In this document: positions 25,179 to 33,171 of the stretch, in pieces
Layout: every line of letters begins with the position of its first letter
Position numbering within the stretch: the first letter of the stretch is position 1
Assembly: GCA_002320595.1 (NCBI GenBank)
Contig: DCKB01000036.1
Span: 1-46,502, forward strand
DNA from: Christensenella sp. UBA1685
GTDB lineage: Bacteria > Bacillota > Clostridia > Christensenellales > CAG-138
DNA length: 46,502 bases
Direction: 5' to 3'
Program-made: the position numbers and the translations under genes
Notes under the pieces: generated by a model
Database searches by the model: none
Told to the model about the DNA's origin: nothing
What the model saw: only the letters and a program-made list of their open reading frames with translations

Positions 25179-25197
25179 TGCAACAGCAAGGAGAACC

Positions 25198-25575
25198 ATG
25201 GCAAACGTAAGATATGACAGGATCAATGAAGAAGTCAAAAAGGCCGTCAGCGAGATCGTGCGTGAAATGAAGGACCCGCGCATCTCTCCAATGACCACCA
25301 TCATGAGCGCGGAGGTCACGAATGACCTCAAACAGGCCAAGGTACGCGTGAGCGTCTACGATTCGGACGATGCAGTACGCGAAGCGTCCGTTGCGGCGCT
25401 CAACCGGGCGGCAGGATTTATCCGGCATGAGCTTGGAACCCATATTGAACTGCGCGCATTGCCGCAGCTGAAGTTTACGCTCGATAATTCGATCGAATAC
25501 AGCGTGCATATCGCACAGATTTTGAACGACCTCAACAAGGATAAAAAAGAACGGCAGGACGAACAGGAACGCTGA
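25198..25575 (+). CDS. rbfA: Ribosome-binding factor A
   Basis: The 125-residue protein begins VRYDRINEEVKKAVSEIVREMKDPRI and continues with the type-II KH fold (KVRVSVYDSD; LNRAAGFIRHELGTHIELRALPQLKFTLDNSIEYS). It acts in late 30S maturation. SD AAGGAG is seven to eight bases before the ATG. The ylxP gene often found upstream is missing. Confidence 0.96.
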   Translation: MANVRYDRINEEVKKAVSEIVREMKDPRISPMTTIMSAEVTNDLKQAKVRVSVYDSDDAVREASVAALNRAAGFIRHELGTHIELRALPQLKFTLDNSIEYSVHIAQILNDLNKDKKERQDEQER

Positions 25576-25620
25576 ACATCCTTGTAAAATGCATAAATCT
25601 TTCAAAAAGGAGCGTGCGGC

Positions 25621-26604
25621 ATGCGAGAGGACGCGCTGCGCAGCATTGCTGCGTTCATAAAGGAAAACGATGATTTTACGGTGGTTGCCCATACGGCGCC
25701 GGACGGCGATACATTGGGCGCATCGCTGGCGCTCTACGGTGTGCTTGTGCGCATCGGAAAGCGTGCCGCAGTGGTATGCGAGCAGCCGGTGCCGCACACA
25801 TATGCGTTCCTCCCCGGTGCAGAGCATGTGTTGCTTCCAGAAGATGCAAGGCAAACGGAACATGTGATTGCGGTGGATTGCGCCGACCGGGCACGCATGG
25901 GGGCTGCCCTCCGCCTGTTTGACGGAGCGCTGCACACCTGCAACATTGACCACCATCCAAGCAACGATTTTTACGCGGAATTCAATGCGGTGGATGATAT
26001 GGCGGCAGCAGCGGGAGAACTGATTGCATCGCTTGCAGAGATGCTTTTGCCGGGACTTGACGCACCTCTTGCCAACTGCCTGTATACGGCGCTTATGACG
26101 GACACCGGAAACTTTGCTTACAGCAATACGCGCCCGGAGACGTTCCATCTGGCGGGGCGTTTGCTTGCAGCGGGAGCGGACAATGCGGAGCTGAACCGGC
26201 TGGTATATCGCACGGTACCCTTTGCAAAACAGAAGCTTTTGGGGCGCGCTTTGGCGAACATGGAGCTGCTTTTTGAAGGGAAGCTCGGCGTTTCGTATGT
26301 GATGCAGAGCGACTTTGCAGCAACGGGCGCGAGCGAGGAGGATACCGAAGGCATCATCGACCATGTACGCGATGTAGAGGGCGTTGAAGCGGCGCTTCTG
26401 CTGCGCGAAACTCCCTCCGGTGCATTCAAGCTGAGCCTGCGCTCCAAAAAGGCTGCGGATGTGGGAGCGGTTGCACAGGCGAAGGGCGGCGGCGGACACA
26501 AACATGCTGCGGGATATACGGCCGAGGGACCGTTTGATTTGGTGCGTGCGGAAGCAGTGAACCTTTGCGAGCGCGCATTGAGGGAAGTATGGAAGGAATT
26601 GTAA
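25621..26604 (+). CDS. nrnA: DHH/DHHA1 bifunctional oligoribonuclease / pAp phosphatase
   Basis: The 327-residue protein has the DHH-family motifs VVAHTAPDGDTLGASLAL (D28, D30), VIAVDCADRARMG, NIDHHPSNDF (about 110) and the DHHA1 C-terminal GGGGHKHAAGY. NrnA degrades nano-RNAs of two to five bases and removes the 3'-phosphate of pAp. Its place between rbfA and truB is common in Clostridia. It overlaps truB by 16 bases. SD AAGGAG precedes the ATG. Confidence 0.95.
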   Translation: MREDALRSIAAFIKENDDFTVVAHTAPDGDTLGASLALYGVLVRIGKRAAVVCEQPVPHTYAFLPGAEHVLLPEDARQTEHVIAVDCADRARMGAALRLFDGALHTCNIDHHPSNDFYAEFNAVDDMAAAAGELIASLAEMLLPGLDAPLANCLYTALMTDTGNFAYSNTRPETFHLAGRLLAAGADNAELNRLVYRTVPFAKQKLLGRALANMELLFEGKLGVSYVMQSDFAATGASEEDTEGIIDHVRDVEGVEAALLLRETPSGAFKLSLRSKKAADVGAVAQAKGGGGHKHAAGYTAEGPFDLVRAEAVNLCERALREVWKEL

Positions 26605-27497
26605 ATGTTCTGAAGCCGCCGGGTATGACTTCGTCGAATGCGGTGGCGGATGTAAGGCATCTTTTTGACATGAAGCGCGTAGGGCATACGGGCACGCTGG
26701 ATCCCGGGGCGGCGGGCGTATTGCCGATCTGCCTCGGACGGGCTACGCGCTTGTTTGACTACCTTGTGGATAAGGAAAAGGAGTATTATGCGGAGGTGGC
26801 CTTTGGTTGCGCCACCGATACGCAGGACTCCTACGGCACGGTGATTGCATGCGGCGAAGGGATTGTCCGCATGGAGCAACTGCAAGCGGTGCTCCCGGCG
26901 TTTATCGGCGAGATTGAGCAGGTCGCGCCGATGTATTCCGCCGTATGTGTGGATGGAAAGCGGCTTTACCAGCTCGCCCGCCAAGGAGCGGAGGAGATCC
27001 GAAAAACACGCCGTGTTCTGGTGCATGCTCTGGAGCCTGTTGCTCAGACGGGGGAAAACCGCTTTTTGCTGCGTGTGCAATGCTCAAAGGGCACGTATGT
27101 CCGCACGCTCTGCCATGATATCGGCATGGCGCTCGGCATCCCGGCACACCTTTCGTTTTTGCTGCGCACGCGTTCCGGCGCGTTCGATGTGGAAGGGGCG
27201 CACTCCATCGCCGAGTTGCGGGAACTGAAGGAAGCCGGGGCGCTTGCAAGCGCGGTCGTCAGCGTGGAGCACGCACTGCTCCATTTGCCGGAAGCGCGTC
27301 TTGACGGCCTTTCTGCACGCAACGCACGGCTTCTGAAAAACGGTGCGGAGATCGCGCATCCTGCGCTTGCAGCCTTGCCGGAGCATACGCCGCTTCGCGC
27401 TTATGCTAACGGCGCATTTTTAGGCGTTGGGTTGATCGGGGCAGGAAAGCTGCACATTACTACGTTCTTTGGGGAGGAAGCGGAGCATGAAAATTAA
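26589..27497 (+). CDS. truB: tRNA pseudouridine(55) synthase
   Basis: The 302-residue protein starts MEGIVNVLKPPGMTSS; the catalytic D38 is in RVGHTGTLDPGAAGVL. YYAEVAFGCATDTQDSYG and VQCSKGTYVRTLCHDIG are further TruB motifs. It modifies U55 in the T loop of tRNAs. The ATG at 26589 gives the usual family start. An in-frame TTG at 26565 would add eight residues and lacks an SD. The gene overlaps nrnA and ribF, so coupled translation is likely. Confidence 0.96.
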   Translation: MEGIVNVLKPPGMTSSNAVADVRHLFDMKRVGHTGTLDPGAAGVLPICLGRATRLFDYLVDKEKEYYAEVAFGCATDTQDSYGTVIACGEGIVRMEQLQAVLPAFIGEIEQVAPMYSAVCVDGKRLYQLARQGAEEIRKTRRVLVHALEPVAQTGENRFLLRVQCSKGTYVRTLCHDIGMALGIPAHLSFLLRTRSGAFDVEGAHSIAELRELKEAGALASAVVSVEHALLHLPEARLDGLSARNARLLKNGAEIAHPALAALPEHTPLRAYANGAFLGVGLIGAGKLHITTFFGEEAEHEN

Positions 27498-28371
27498 AGC
27501 GCAGGGAGCGGTCGTTGCCCTTGGCACGTTCGATGGCGTGCATGCAGGCCATCGCGCGTTGATCAGCGAGGCGACCGGGCTTGCGAAGGCGCTCCATGCA
27601 TCGCCGTTGATTTATACGTTTCGGAATCATCCCTTGTCCCTGTTTGGGCGGGAACCCCGGCTGCTGATGACGCCGGAGGAACGCATTGCCGCGCTTGCGG
27701 CAACCGGGATCCCCGTCGCCGCAGATGCGTTTGACGCACGGCTTGCGGCGACGCCGCCGCGGGACTTCGTGCGCATGCTTGTGGAGCGCTTTGCGCTGCG
27801 CGGGATTGTTGCCGGGTTCAATTATACCTTTGGGGATCGCGGCGCAGGGGATACAGCACTGCTCAAAACCCTTGGGGAGGAGTTGGGGATTGCCGTGCGC
27901 GTACTCGGCCCCGTGTCCTATGAAAACGAACCGGTTTCCAGCACACGCATTCGGGCCTGCCTGGAGCAAGGGAAGCTGGAAACGGCAAATGCAATGCTGG
28001 GCGCATGCTATGCGCTCTCCGGAGCGGTGACGGCCAACCGCCGCATCGGACATGCGCTCGGTTTCCCAACGGCGAACCTTGAAGGATATGGCAACAAGGT
28101 ATTGCCGCTTTCAGGCGTATATGCTGCGCGCGCATTTGTGGCGGGAGAGGCGTTTCGTGCAGTTACAAACGTGGGCAACAATCCAACGGTGGAAGGCCGG
28201 AGCACCACGGTTGAAACGCACCTGCTTGACTTTGAACGGGATATTTATGGCATGCCGCTGCGTGTGGAATTTGTGGCGCGGCTGCGCGGCGAGGTGAAGT
28301 TCCCCAGCAGGGAAGCGCTTGCAGCGCAGATTGCAGCCGATGCCGCACATGCGCGCACAATTTTGAAATAA
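27487..28371 (+). CDS. ribF: Bifunctional riboflavin kinase / FAD synthetase
   Basis: The 294-residue protein has an N-terminal adenylyltransferase domain (LGTFDGVHAGHRAL, then NYTFGDRGAGD and VSSTRIR) and a C-terminal flavokinase domain (RRIGHALGFPTANL, GVYAARAF, FERDIYG). It makes FMN and FAD. ATG 27487 is preceded by GGGAGG; the first 11 bases overlap truB. It is the last gene of the rimP-ribF operon. Confidence 0.96.
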   Translation: MKIKAQGAVVALGTFDGVHAGHRALISEATGLAKALHASPLIYTFRNHPLSLFGREPRLLMTPEERIAALAATGIPVAADAFDARLAATPPRDFVRMLVERFALRGIVAGFNYTFGDRGAGDTALLKTLGEELGIAVRVLGPVSYENEPVSSTRIRACLEQGKLETANAMLGACYALSGAVTANRRIGHALGFPTANLEGYGNKVLPLSGVYAARAFVAGEAFRAVTNVGNNPTVEGRSTTVETHLLDFERDIYGMPLRVEFVARLRGEVKFPSREALAAQIAADAAHARTILK

Positions 28372-28386
28372 CGGGAGAAATGGCGG

Positions 28387-28415
28387 TTTACAAGCCGCCT
28401 GTGTTATGGTATACT
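28387..28415 (+). promoter_or_regulatory. Promoter of rpsO
   Basis: TTTACA (28387-28392), a 17-bp spacer and TATACT (28410-28415). About 85 bases of leader follow before the rpsO ATG; such leaders are S15 binding sites in other bacteria (inference). Confidence 0.75.
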
Positions 28416-28504
28416 TCCATGGTGCAAGAACCGTTAGCTGTGTTTTGCGACACTCCGACGCTTGACTCGGTTCACGGCAATTTATTTTTAGGAGGAAATT
28501 TTCA

Positions 28505-28762
28505 ATGGCAACCAAACAGGAAATCATCGCGGAATATCAGATTCACGAAGGCGACACGGGGTCCCCGGAGGTTCAGATCGCGCTTCTGACCGAACGCATC
28601 AACCACCTCAACGAGCATCTTAAGCTCAACAAGAAGGATCACCATTCCCGCCGCGGCCTTCTGCAGATGGTCGGCCGGCGCCGTGGCCTTCTGAACTATC
28701 TGAAGGATACGGACATCGAGCGTTACCGTTCCATCGTTGCACGGCTTGGCCTGCGCAAATAA
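28505..28762 (+). CDS. rpsO: 30S ribosomal protein S15
   Basis: The 85-residue protein is slightly shorter than the usual 88-89. IIAEYQIHEGDTGSPEVQIALLTERINHLNEHLK and HHSRRGLLQMVGRRRGLLNYLK are diagnostic; the last motif contacts 16S rRNA helices 20-22. SD GGAGGAAA precedes the ATG and a strong terminator follows. Confidence 0.98.
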   Translation: MATKQEIIAEYQIHEGDTGSPEVQIALLTERINHLNEHLKLNKKDHHSRRGLLQMVGRRRGLLNYLKDTDIERYRSIVARLGLRK

Positions 28763-28780
28763 GAAGAACGCGAAACCAAA

Positions 28781-28812
28781 TGCCGGCGGAGGAAGCTCCG
28801 CCGGCATTTTTT
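28781..28812 (+). terminator. Intrinsic terminator after rpsO
   Basis: 11-bp perfect GC-rich stem (28781-28791 with 28796-28806), GAAG tetraloop, then six T. The minus-strand reading is preceded by AAA only, so it mainly serves rpsO. Confidence 0.92.
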
Positions 28813-28830
28813 GCTTTAGTCGGGTATACT

Positions 28831-29577
28831 CTATTTTTCTTCCTGCCGGTCTTCGCATTCCTGCAGCGCGGCTTCGAGCGCCGCAATCCGCATGCGCAGC
28901 TTCGTCAACTCCATTTCAACCGGGTCGGGCAGGTTTATCTGATCCAAATCAATTTGGTCGCGCGGCTTTGCGGAGGCGGTTGCACTGGGGCAATCCGGCA
29001 CGGCAGAGCAATCCTCAGCACCGGGGGTGCAGGCGGGCGTTCCATCCGGCGTACGCGGGCAGCCTGCGATTTTTACAACATGCCCCGGTACGCCCACAAC
29101 GGTCGCATAGGGCGGCACATCCTTCAGCACGACCGCACCTGCACCGATCTTTGCATAGTCGCCGACGGTGATGGGGCCGAGCACCCGCGCGCCCGCAGCA
29201 ACCATTACGTTATTCCCGATGTTTGGGTGGCGTTTTCCGGTTTCCTTGCCGGTGCCGCCAAGCGTTACCCCCTGATAGAGCGTTACGTTATCCCCTATGA
29301 CCGTTGTTTCACCGATAACCACGCCCATACCATGGTCGATAAACAGCTGCCTGCCGATGATTGCGCCGGGGTGAATCTCAATGCCCGTGAAGAAACGGGA
29401 AAGCTGAGAAACGGCGCGCGCAAGCATCTTCATGCCATGTGTGTGCAGAAAATGGGCTGTGCGGTGGTTGCGTACCGCATGGAAGCCCGGATAGCAGAGA
29501 AAGACTTCAAAGCCGCTGCGCGCGGCCGGGTCGCGTTCCAAAACACAGCGGATGTCGCTTTTTAACCGTTCAAACAT
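28831..29577 (-). CDS. cysE: Serine O-acetyltransferase
   Basis: The 248-residue protein acetylates serine to O-acetylserine, the substrate of the divergent cysK. An N-terminal helical region precedes a left-handed beta-helix of hexapeptide repeats (IEIHPGAIIGRQLFIDHGMGVVIGETTVIGDNVTLYQGVTLGG; catalytic His in DHG and RHP). A C-terminal extension of about 70 residues carries four Cys in a Pro/Thr-rich linker and a short coiled coil (VEMELTKLRMRIAALEAAL). Such coiled tails occur in Bacillota CysE, but the Cys-rich linker is notable. ATG 29577 is used, with SD AGGAAAG; a longer start lies in the promoter region. Confidence 0.95.
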   Translation of the reverse strand: MFERLKSDIRCVLERDPAARSGFEVFLCYPGFHAVRNHRTAHFLHTHGMKMLARAVSQLSRFFTGIEIHPGAIIGRQLFIDHGMGVVIGETTVIGDNVTLYQGVTLGGTGKETGKRHPNIGNNVMVAAGARVLGPITVGDYAKIGAGAVVLKDVPPYATVVGVPGHVVKIAGCPRTPDGTPACTPGAEDCSAVPDCPSATASAKPRDQIDLDQINLPDPVEMELTKLRMRIAALEAALQECEDRQEEK

Positions 29578-29610
29578 GCATCGTTCTTTCCTTACCTGAT
29601 GATCTGTGCT

Positions 29611-29677
29611 ATAATACCACAAAATTATATATTATGGAACCATAATCATACTTGCGGCATGTCGCACAGAATATAAT
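29611..29677. promoter_or_regulatory. Divergent cysE/cysK control region with palindromic operator-like site
   Basis: The 16-bp palindrome ATTATGG-AA-CCATAAT lies at 29631-29646. On the minus strand TATTAT (29611-29616) with a weak TTCCAT -35 (29634-29639, 17-bp spacer) would drive cysE, so the palindrome overlaps its -35. On the plus strand TATAAT (29672-29677) lacks a good -35, suggesting that cysK may need an activator. A CymR/Rrf2-type cysteine regulator is a reasonable guess, not shown. Confidence 0.5.
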
Positions 29678-29721
29678 ATGTGCCGTGTACCGCATGCGTT
29701 TCATTTGGGAGGACAAGAAGT

Positions 29722-30651
29722 ATGGAGCGGATTGCCACAGGACTTTCCGAGCTGATCGGCCGCACACCGTTGATGGAGCTGCAGGGATATGAAAGAGCCG
29801 TGGGCGCGCCTGCGCGCATAGTTGCCAAGCTCGAATGCTTTAACCCTGCGGGGAGCGCGAAGGATCGCATCGGCCTTGCGATGATCGAAGATGCGGAGCA
29901 GCGGGGGCTTCTCCAGCCCGGCGCGGTCATCATTGAGCCTACAAGCGGAAACACGGGGATTGGCCTTGCTTCGGTTGCGGCGGCAAAGGGGTACCGCGTG
30001 ATCCTTACGATGCCGGATACCATGAGCGCGGAACGCCGTAGCCTGCTTGCAGCCTATGGCGCGGAGCTTGTGCTGACGGAAGGTGCGAAAGGCATGGCGG
30101 GAGCAATCGAAAAGGCAGAGAAGCTTGCGCAGGAAACGCCCGGCGCGTTCATCCCCGGACAGTTTGAAAACCCCGCGAACCCACGGGCACATTATGAAAC
30201 GACGGGCCCGGAAATTTGGGTGGATACGGATGGGAAGGTGGACATCTTTGTTGCGGGTGTGGGCACCGGAGGCACGATCACAGGTGTGGGACGATATTTG
30301 AAGGAAAAGAACCCTGCTGTGCGTGTGGTGGCTGTGGAGCCTGCGGGTTCGCCGGTGCTTTCGGGCGGAAAGCCGGGGCCGCACGGCCTTCAGGGCATTG
30401 GCGCAGGTTTTGTGCCGAAGGCGCTTGACACCTCAATTTATGATGAAGTGATTTGCATCGAAAACGCGGCGGCAAACGCGGCGGCACGTGCCGTGTCACG
30501 TGCGGAAGGTTTGCTCGTGGGCATTTCTTCCGGCGCGGCGCTTGCAGCGGCAACGGAGCTTGCAAAGCGCCCGGAAAATGCGGGCAAGCTGATCGTCGCG
30601 CTCCTGCCGGATTCGGGAAACCGATATCTTTCCACAGGGATATTCGATTAA
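29722..30651 (+). CDS. cysK: Cysteine synthase (O-acetylserine sulfhydrylase)
   Basis: The 309-residue PLP enzyme has its lysine in NPAGSAKDRIGLAM (about residue 45), the phosphate/amine loop SGNTGIGLASVA, and GVGTGGTITGVGRYLKE for the PLP phosphate. ISSGAALAA and LLPDSGNRYLSTGIF close the fold. It condenses O-acetylserine with sulfide. ATG 29722 has SD GGGAGGA (29707-29713). The C-terminal sequence ends soon after the GIF motif, typical of CysK. Confidence 0.97.
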   Translation: MERIATGLSELIGRTPLMELQGYERAVGAPARIVAKLECFNPAGSAKDRIGLAMIEDAEQRGLLQPGAVIIEPTSGNTGIGLASVAAAKGYRVILTMPDTMSAERRSLLAAYGAELVLTEGAKGMAGAIEKAEKLAQETPGAFIPGQFENPANPRAHYETTGPEIWVDTDGKVDIFVAGVGTGGTITGVGRYLKEKNPAVRVVAVEPAGSPVLSGGKPGPHGLQGIGAGFVPKALDTSIYDEVICIENAAANAAARAVSRAEGLLVGISSGAALAAATELAKRPENAGKLIVALLPDSGNRYLSTGIFD

Positions 30652-30694
30652 AAAAGGTGTCCCAAGCAGACAAATGAGAACAACGGGAGAAGGA

Positions 30695-30877
30695 GCTGTT
30701 GCAGAATAGAACCCTCTGCAACGGTTTCTGCCCGCGCAGCGGACTGAGGATTGTCTTATCCCCGCAATGACTGCGCTGATATGGCAATCCCCCTAAAGCC
30801 CCCTTTCTAAAGGGGGCTTTAGGGGGAAGCTGAAACCCAAAAGGGGGCTGCTGCAGAGGGTTCTATTCTGCAACAGC
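30695..30877. mobile_element. MITE-like inverted-repeat element (about 183 bp)
   Basis: Perfect 26-bp terminal inverted repeats (30695-30720 and 30852-30877) frame a non-coding segment. The centre has a second long palindrome (30789-30826). Imperfect complementarity seems to continue outward to about 30677 and 30896, which would take the element to the stop codon of the neighbouring GNAT gene. No transposase is encoded, so if mobile it is non-autonomous. The structure fits a miniature inverted-repeat transposable element or a multicopy intergenic repeat; target-site duplication could not be proven. Confidence 0.7.
30789..30826. repeat. Central 18-bp palindrome of the MITE-like element
   Basis: CCCCCTAAAGCCCCCTTT (30789-30806) and its exact complement (30809-30826) are separated by two bases. 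The poly-purine/poly-pyrimidine blocks make an exceptionally stable hairpin. It may also act as a bidirectional block to transcription between cysK and the convergent GNAT gene. Confidence 0.9.
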
Positions 30878-30890
30878 CCGCCTTCCGTTT

Positions 30891-31343
30891 TCAAAGCTCC
30901 GCCCGGAAGACCCCGGAGGTTTCCCCCCATGGGTGGTATCCTGTGCCGATGCGTGCAAATCCGTATTTTTCATAAAACCCCACGTGGTCGCTGCACAGGT
31001 ACAGATACGGGAACCCTGCGGCGCGTGCGTCCGCTTTGCCGCGTTCGATCAGAAGGCTGCCATAGGCATGACCACGGTGCGCAGGCTCGATATAAAGCGC
31101 GCAGAGCCAAGGGTAAAGATCCATGCGGCTGATAAAATCGTTTGTAATGAGCCCCGCACAGCCAATGGTTTCACTGCCCTCTGTAAGCAGATACCATTGC
31201 GGCAGGGGGGCGGCGGCAGTAAGCGCGTGGCGGATGCAGTCATCATAGACCATCCTGCTCGCTTCGCTGGCCCACTTCTCCTGAAAATAGAAAATCATGC
31301 GCTCCGCGCTTTCCGGATGTTCCCGGACGGAAATCACGTTCAT
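30891..31343 (-). CDS. GNAT family N-acetyltransferase
   Basis: The 150-residue protein has the GNAT acetyl-CoA loop in LYIEPAHRGHAYGSLLIERGKADARAAG (HRGHAYG corresponds to the R/Q-x-x-G-x-G/A loop) and the C-terminal YLCSDHVGFYEKYGFARIG motif. Substrate unknown. It overlaps the upstream methyltransferase by four bases (ATGA) and so is translated from the same mRNA. It converges on cysK across the MITE-like element. Confidence 0.88.
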   Translation of the reverse strand: MNVISVREHPESAERMIFYFQEKWASEASRMVYDDCIRHALTAAAPLPQWYLLTEGSETIGCAGLITNDFISRMDLYPWLCALYIEPAHRGHAYGSLLIERGKADARAAGFPYLYLCSDHVGFYEKYGFARIGTGYHPWGETSGVFRAEL

Positions 31344-32158
31344 CTTTCGCGCTCCTTTGTTTTTCTTCCAATATAAAGCAGGTGTTCTGCGAAGGGCAGT
31401 GCATCCGGAAGCTCACACAGGCGAATGCCGAGGCTGAGCCATTCCTGATATACTTCCTCCGGGGCTGCATAAAGCCGGTCCGAACACGGCGCAAAAAAAG
31501 ATTCGCTTGAAAGAAAGTGCAGCGTTTCAAGCGGGAACTTCGCCATGAAGGGCAGCACATTCTGATGCCGCTCAAAATAAGCATCCGTAAACGCCCGGCC
31601 GGCAAAGGGCTTTTGCTGCACCAAAAGCTCAAACAGGTCGAGGATCCCGGGATTCAGCACATCCGCCGGGTAATCCCGCATATCGTAAATCAGCCCTGCA
31701 TACGAACCGATGAAGGCTGCAGCGATCGTTCCGCCGGGCTTCAGGCGGGAAAGCGCGGCACGCATGGCTTCCGCCCGTTCCTGCTCCTCCCAGAGGTGGT
31801 ACAGCGGCCCCATGAGCAGGACATGATCAAACATCTCGTGCGTGAGCGAAGCGATCTCGCGCGCATCGCCTGCGAACGCTTGCAGAGAAAGGGATGCTTC
31901 TTCTGCTTTTCGCAGCGCGAAGGCGGCGTTTTCAGGCGAGAGGTCGCACAGCGTCACCTTCACGCCCCGCTGTGCAAGTGCGAGCGCATAGCGCCCAGGA
32001 CCGCCGCCAAGATCGAGCAGCGCGTCGCCCGGTTTGATATAGCGGGTGAGAAAACTCATGTTAATGTCGAATTCCAAACGTGCATTTGCAAGGCGTTCCC
32101 ATTCTTTTTCCGGGCAGGAATCGTAGTATGCTTTTACGTTTGCCGTTGGCGTGCTCAT
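31340..32158 (-). CDS. Class I SAM-dependent methyltransferase
   Basis: The 272-residue protein has motif I LLDLGGGPGRYALALAQRG (about 46-64), motif II VTLCDLSPENAAFA, the post-I acidic FAGDAREI and the motif IV region FDHVLLMGPLYHL. The substrate is unknown; the closest pattern is the small-molecule/ubiquinone-type methyltransferases. The start is ATG 32158 with SD AAGGAGG eight bases upstream; the TTG at 32164 abuts the SD. A consensus promoter lies upstream. It is cotranscribed with the GNAT gene. Confidence 0.88.
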   Translation of the reverse strand: MSTPTANVKAYYDSCPEKEWERLANARLEFDINMSFLTRYIKPGDALLDLGGGPGRYALALAQRGVKVTLCDLSPENAAFALRKAEEASLSLQAFAGDAREIASLTHEMFDHVLLMGPLYHLWEEQERAEAMRAALSRLKPGGTIAAAFIGSYAGLIYDMRDYPADVLNPGILDLFELLVQQKPFAGRAFTDAYFERHQNVLPFMAKFPLETLHFLSSESFFAPCSDRLYAAPEEVYQEWLSLGIRLCELPDALPFAEHLLYIGRKTKERER

Positions 32159-32191
32159 GTGCAACCCTCCTTTGCGGTTAAAATTGTTCCG

Positions 32192-32220
32192 ATTATACGC
32201 CGGAATACATTGGATGTCAA
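32192..32220 (-). promoter_or_regulatory. Consensus sigma-A promoter for the methyltransferase-GNAT pair
   Basis: On the minus strand TTGACA (32220-32215), exactly 17 bp, then TATAAT (32197-32192). Both hexamers are perfect, suggesting strong constitutive expression. Confidence 0.92.
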
Positions 32221-32318
32221 TGTAAAAATCATATATTATTTGTTCCCGGCAAAATGAATGGGTACTATGCTATACTGGAAAGCAACAGAACAGGATGAAA
32301 ACGAGAAAGGGAAAAGCC

Positions 32319-33014
32319 ATGTTTACAGAAACAGAGTATGCTGCGCTGCTTATGCGCCTTGCGGAGTTGGGTGAGGAGAAATTCCGTGCGTTCAACGAAA
32401 AGCTGATGCCGGGCACGACGGGAACCTATGGCGTGCGCATCCCATTGCTTCGCACGATGGCAAAGGAGATCATCAAAAACGATGCAAAAGGCTTCCTCGC
32501 CGTGGCGCGGGACGATACACACGAAGAACGCATGCTGCAGGGGCTTGTGATCGCAGGCATGCGCTGCCCGGAGGCAGAGCGTATGGAGTACCTTGGCGCT
32601 TTCGTCCCGAAGATCGACAACTGGGCGGTGTGCGATGTGACCTGCGGCAGCCTCAAGAGCGCTGCAAAGAACCGTGAAGCCTATTGGGTGTTTCTTACGC
32701 CGTACCTTGCCTCCGAGCGGGAATATGAGGTGCGCTTTGCCGTGGTGCTTCTGCTTTCGCATTTTATTGTTCCGGAGTGGATTGGCCGTGTGCTTGCAGT
32801 GCTTGCAGATGTTTCACAGGAAGGGTACTATGTGAAAATGGCAGTTGCCTGGGCGCTCTCCGTGTGTTTTGTGAAGTTCCGGGAGGAGACGCTTCTTCTG
32901 TTGGAAAATGGTGTGCTTGACGACTTTACACAGAACAAAACAATTCAGAAATGCTGTGAATCGTTTCGCGTGAGCGATTCGGACAAGGCGCTATTGCGCG
33001 GGATGAAGCGGTAA
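32319..33014 (+). CDS. DNA alkylation repair protein (AlkD-like HEAT-repeat glycosylase)
   Basis: The 231-residue all-helical protein shows AlkD features: GTYGVRIPLLRTMAKEI, PKIDNWAVCDVTCGSLKSA, a run of HEAT-like repeats, and YYVKMAVAWALSVCF. AlkD enzymes remove bulky or cationic alkylated bases without base flipping. The Trp and Asp in DNWAVCD match the active-site patch. ATG 32319 is preferred (SD-like GAAAGGGA at 32304-32311); ATG 32295 would add eight residues. An extended -10 (TGCTATACT, ending 32276) is the likely promoter. It is divergent from the methyltransferase-GNAT operon. Confidence 0.9.
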   Translation: MFTETEYAALLMRLAELGEEKFRAFNEKLMPGTTGTYGVRIPLLRTMAKEIIKNDAKGFLAVARDDTHEERMLQGLVIAGMRCPEAERMEYLGAFVPKIDNWAVCDVTCGSLKSAAKNREAYWVFLTPYLASEREYEVRFAVVLLLSHFIVPEWIGRVLAVLADVSQEGYYVKMAVAWALSVCFVKFREETLLLLENGVLDDFTQNKTIQKCCESFRVSDSDKALLRGMKR

Positions 33015-33081
33015 CGGAAGAATCAAAGTTACACAATGCGTGATTAAAACGGATAAGTTTGGAAAAATACGTCTCCAAGGC

Positions 33082-33110
33082 TTTACACGGGCTATGGTGT
33101 GGTGTAAAAT
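33082..33110 (+). promoter_or_regulatory. Promoter of nrdJ
   Basis: TTTACA (33082-33087), a 17-bp spacer and TAAAAT (33105-33110). The same hexamer pair and spacing recur upstream of the EF-G-like gene. Confidence 0.8.
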
Positions 33111-33124
33111 GGACAAGCAAGCAA

Positions 33125-33171
33125 CCACAATATTTTGGGCTGCAATGCATTTTAATTCATATATATAGTGC
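33125..33171 (+). promoter_or_regulatory. Tandem NrdR-box pair upstream of nrdJ
   Basis: The 16-bp sequences at 33125-33140 (CCACAATATTTTGGGC) and 33156-33171 (TTCATATATATAGTGC) each resemble the NrdR box ACACTATATATAGTGT. Their starts are 31 bp apart, three helical turns, the spacing known for NrdR pairs. They lie just downstream of the -10, so NrdR loaded with (d)ATP would block the start of transcription. Confidence 0.7.

Noticed and set aside
23323..26505. 1060-residue open frame on the minus strand
   Set aside because: Shadow of infB, rbfA and nrnA, all with recognised families and SD sequences on the plus strand.
30660..30890. Riboswitch or T-box near cysK
   Set aside because: It is downstream of cysK and dominated by long perfect inverted repeats, unlike a leader aptamer.
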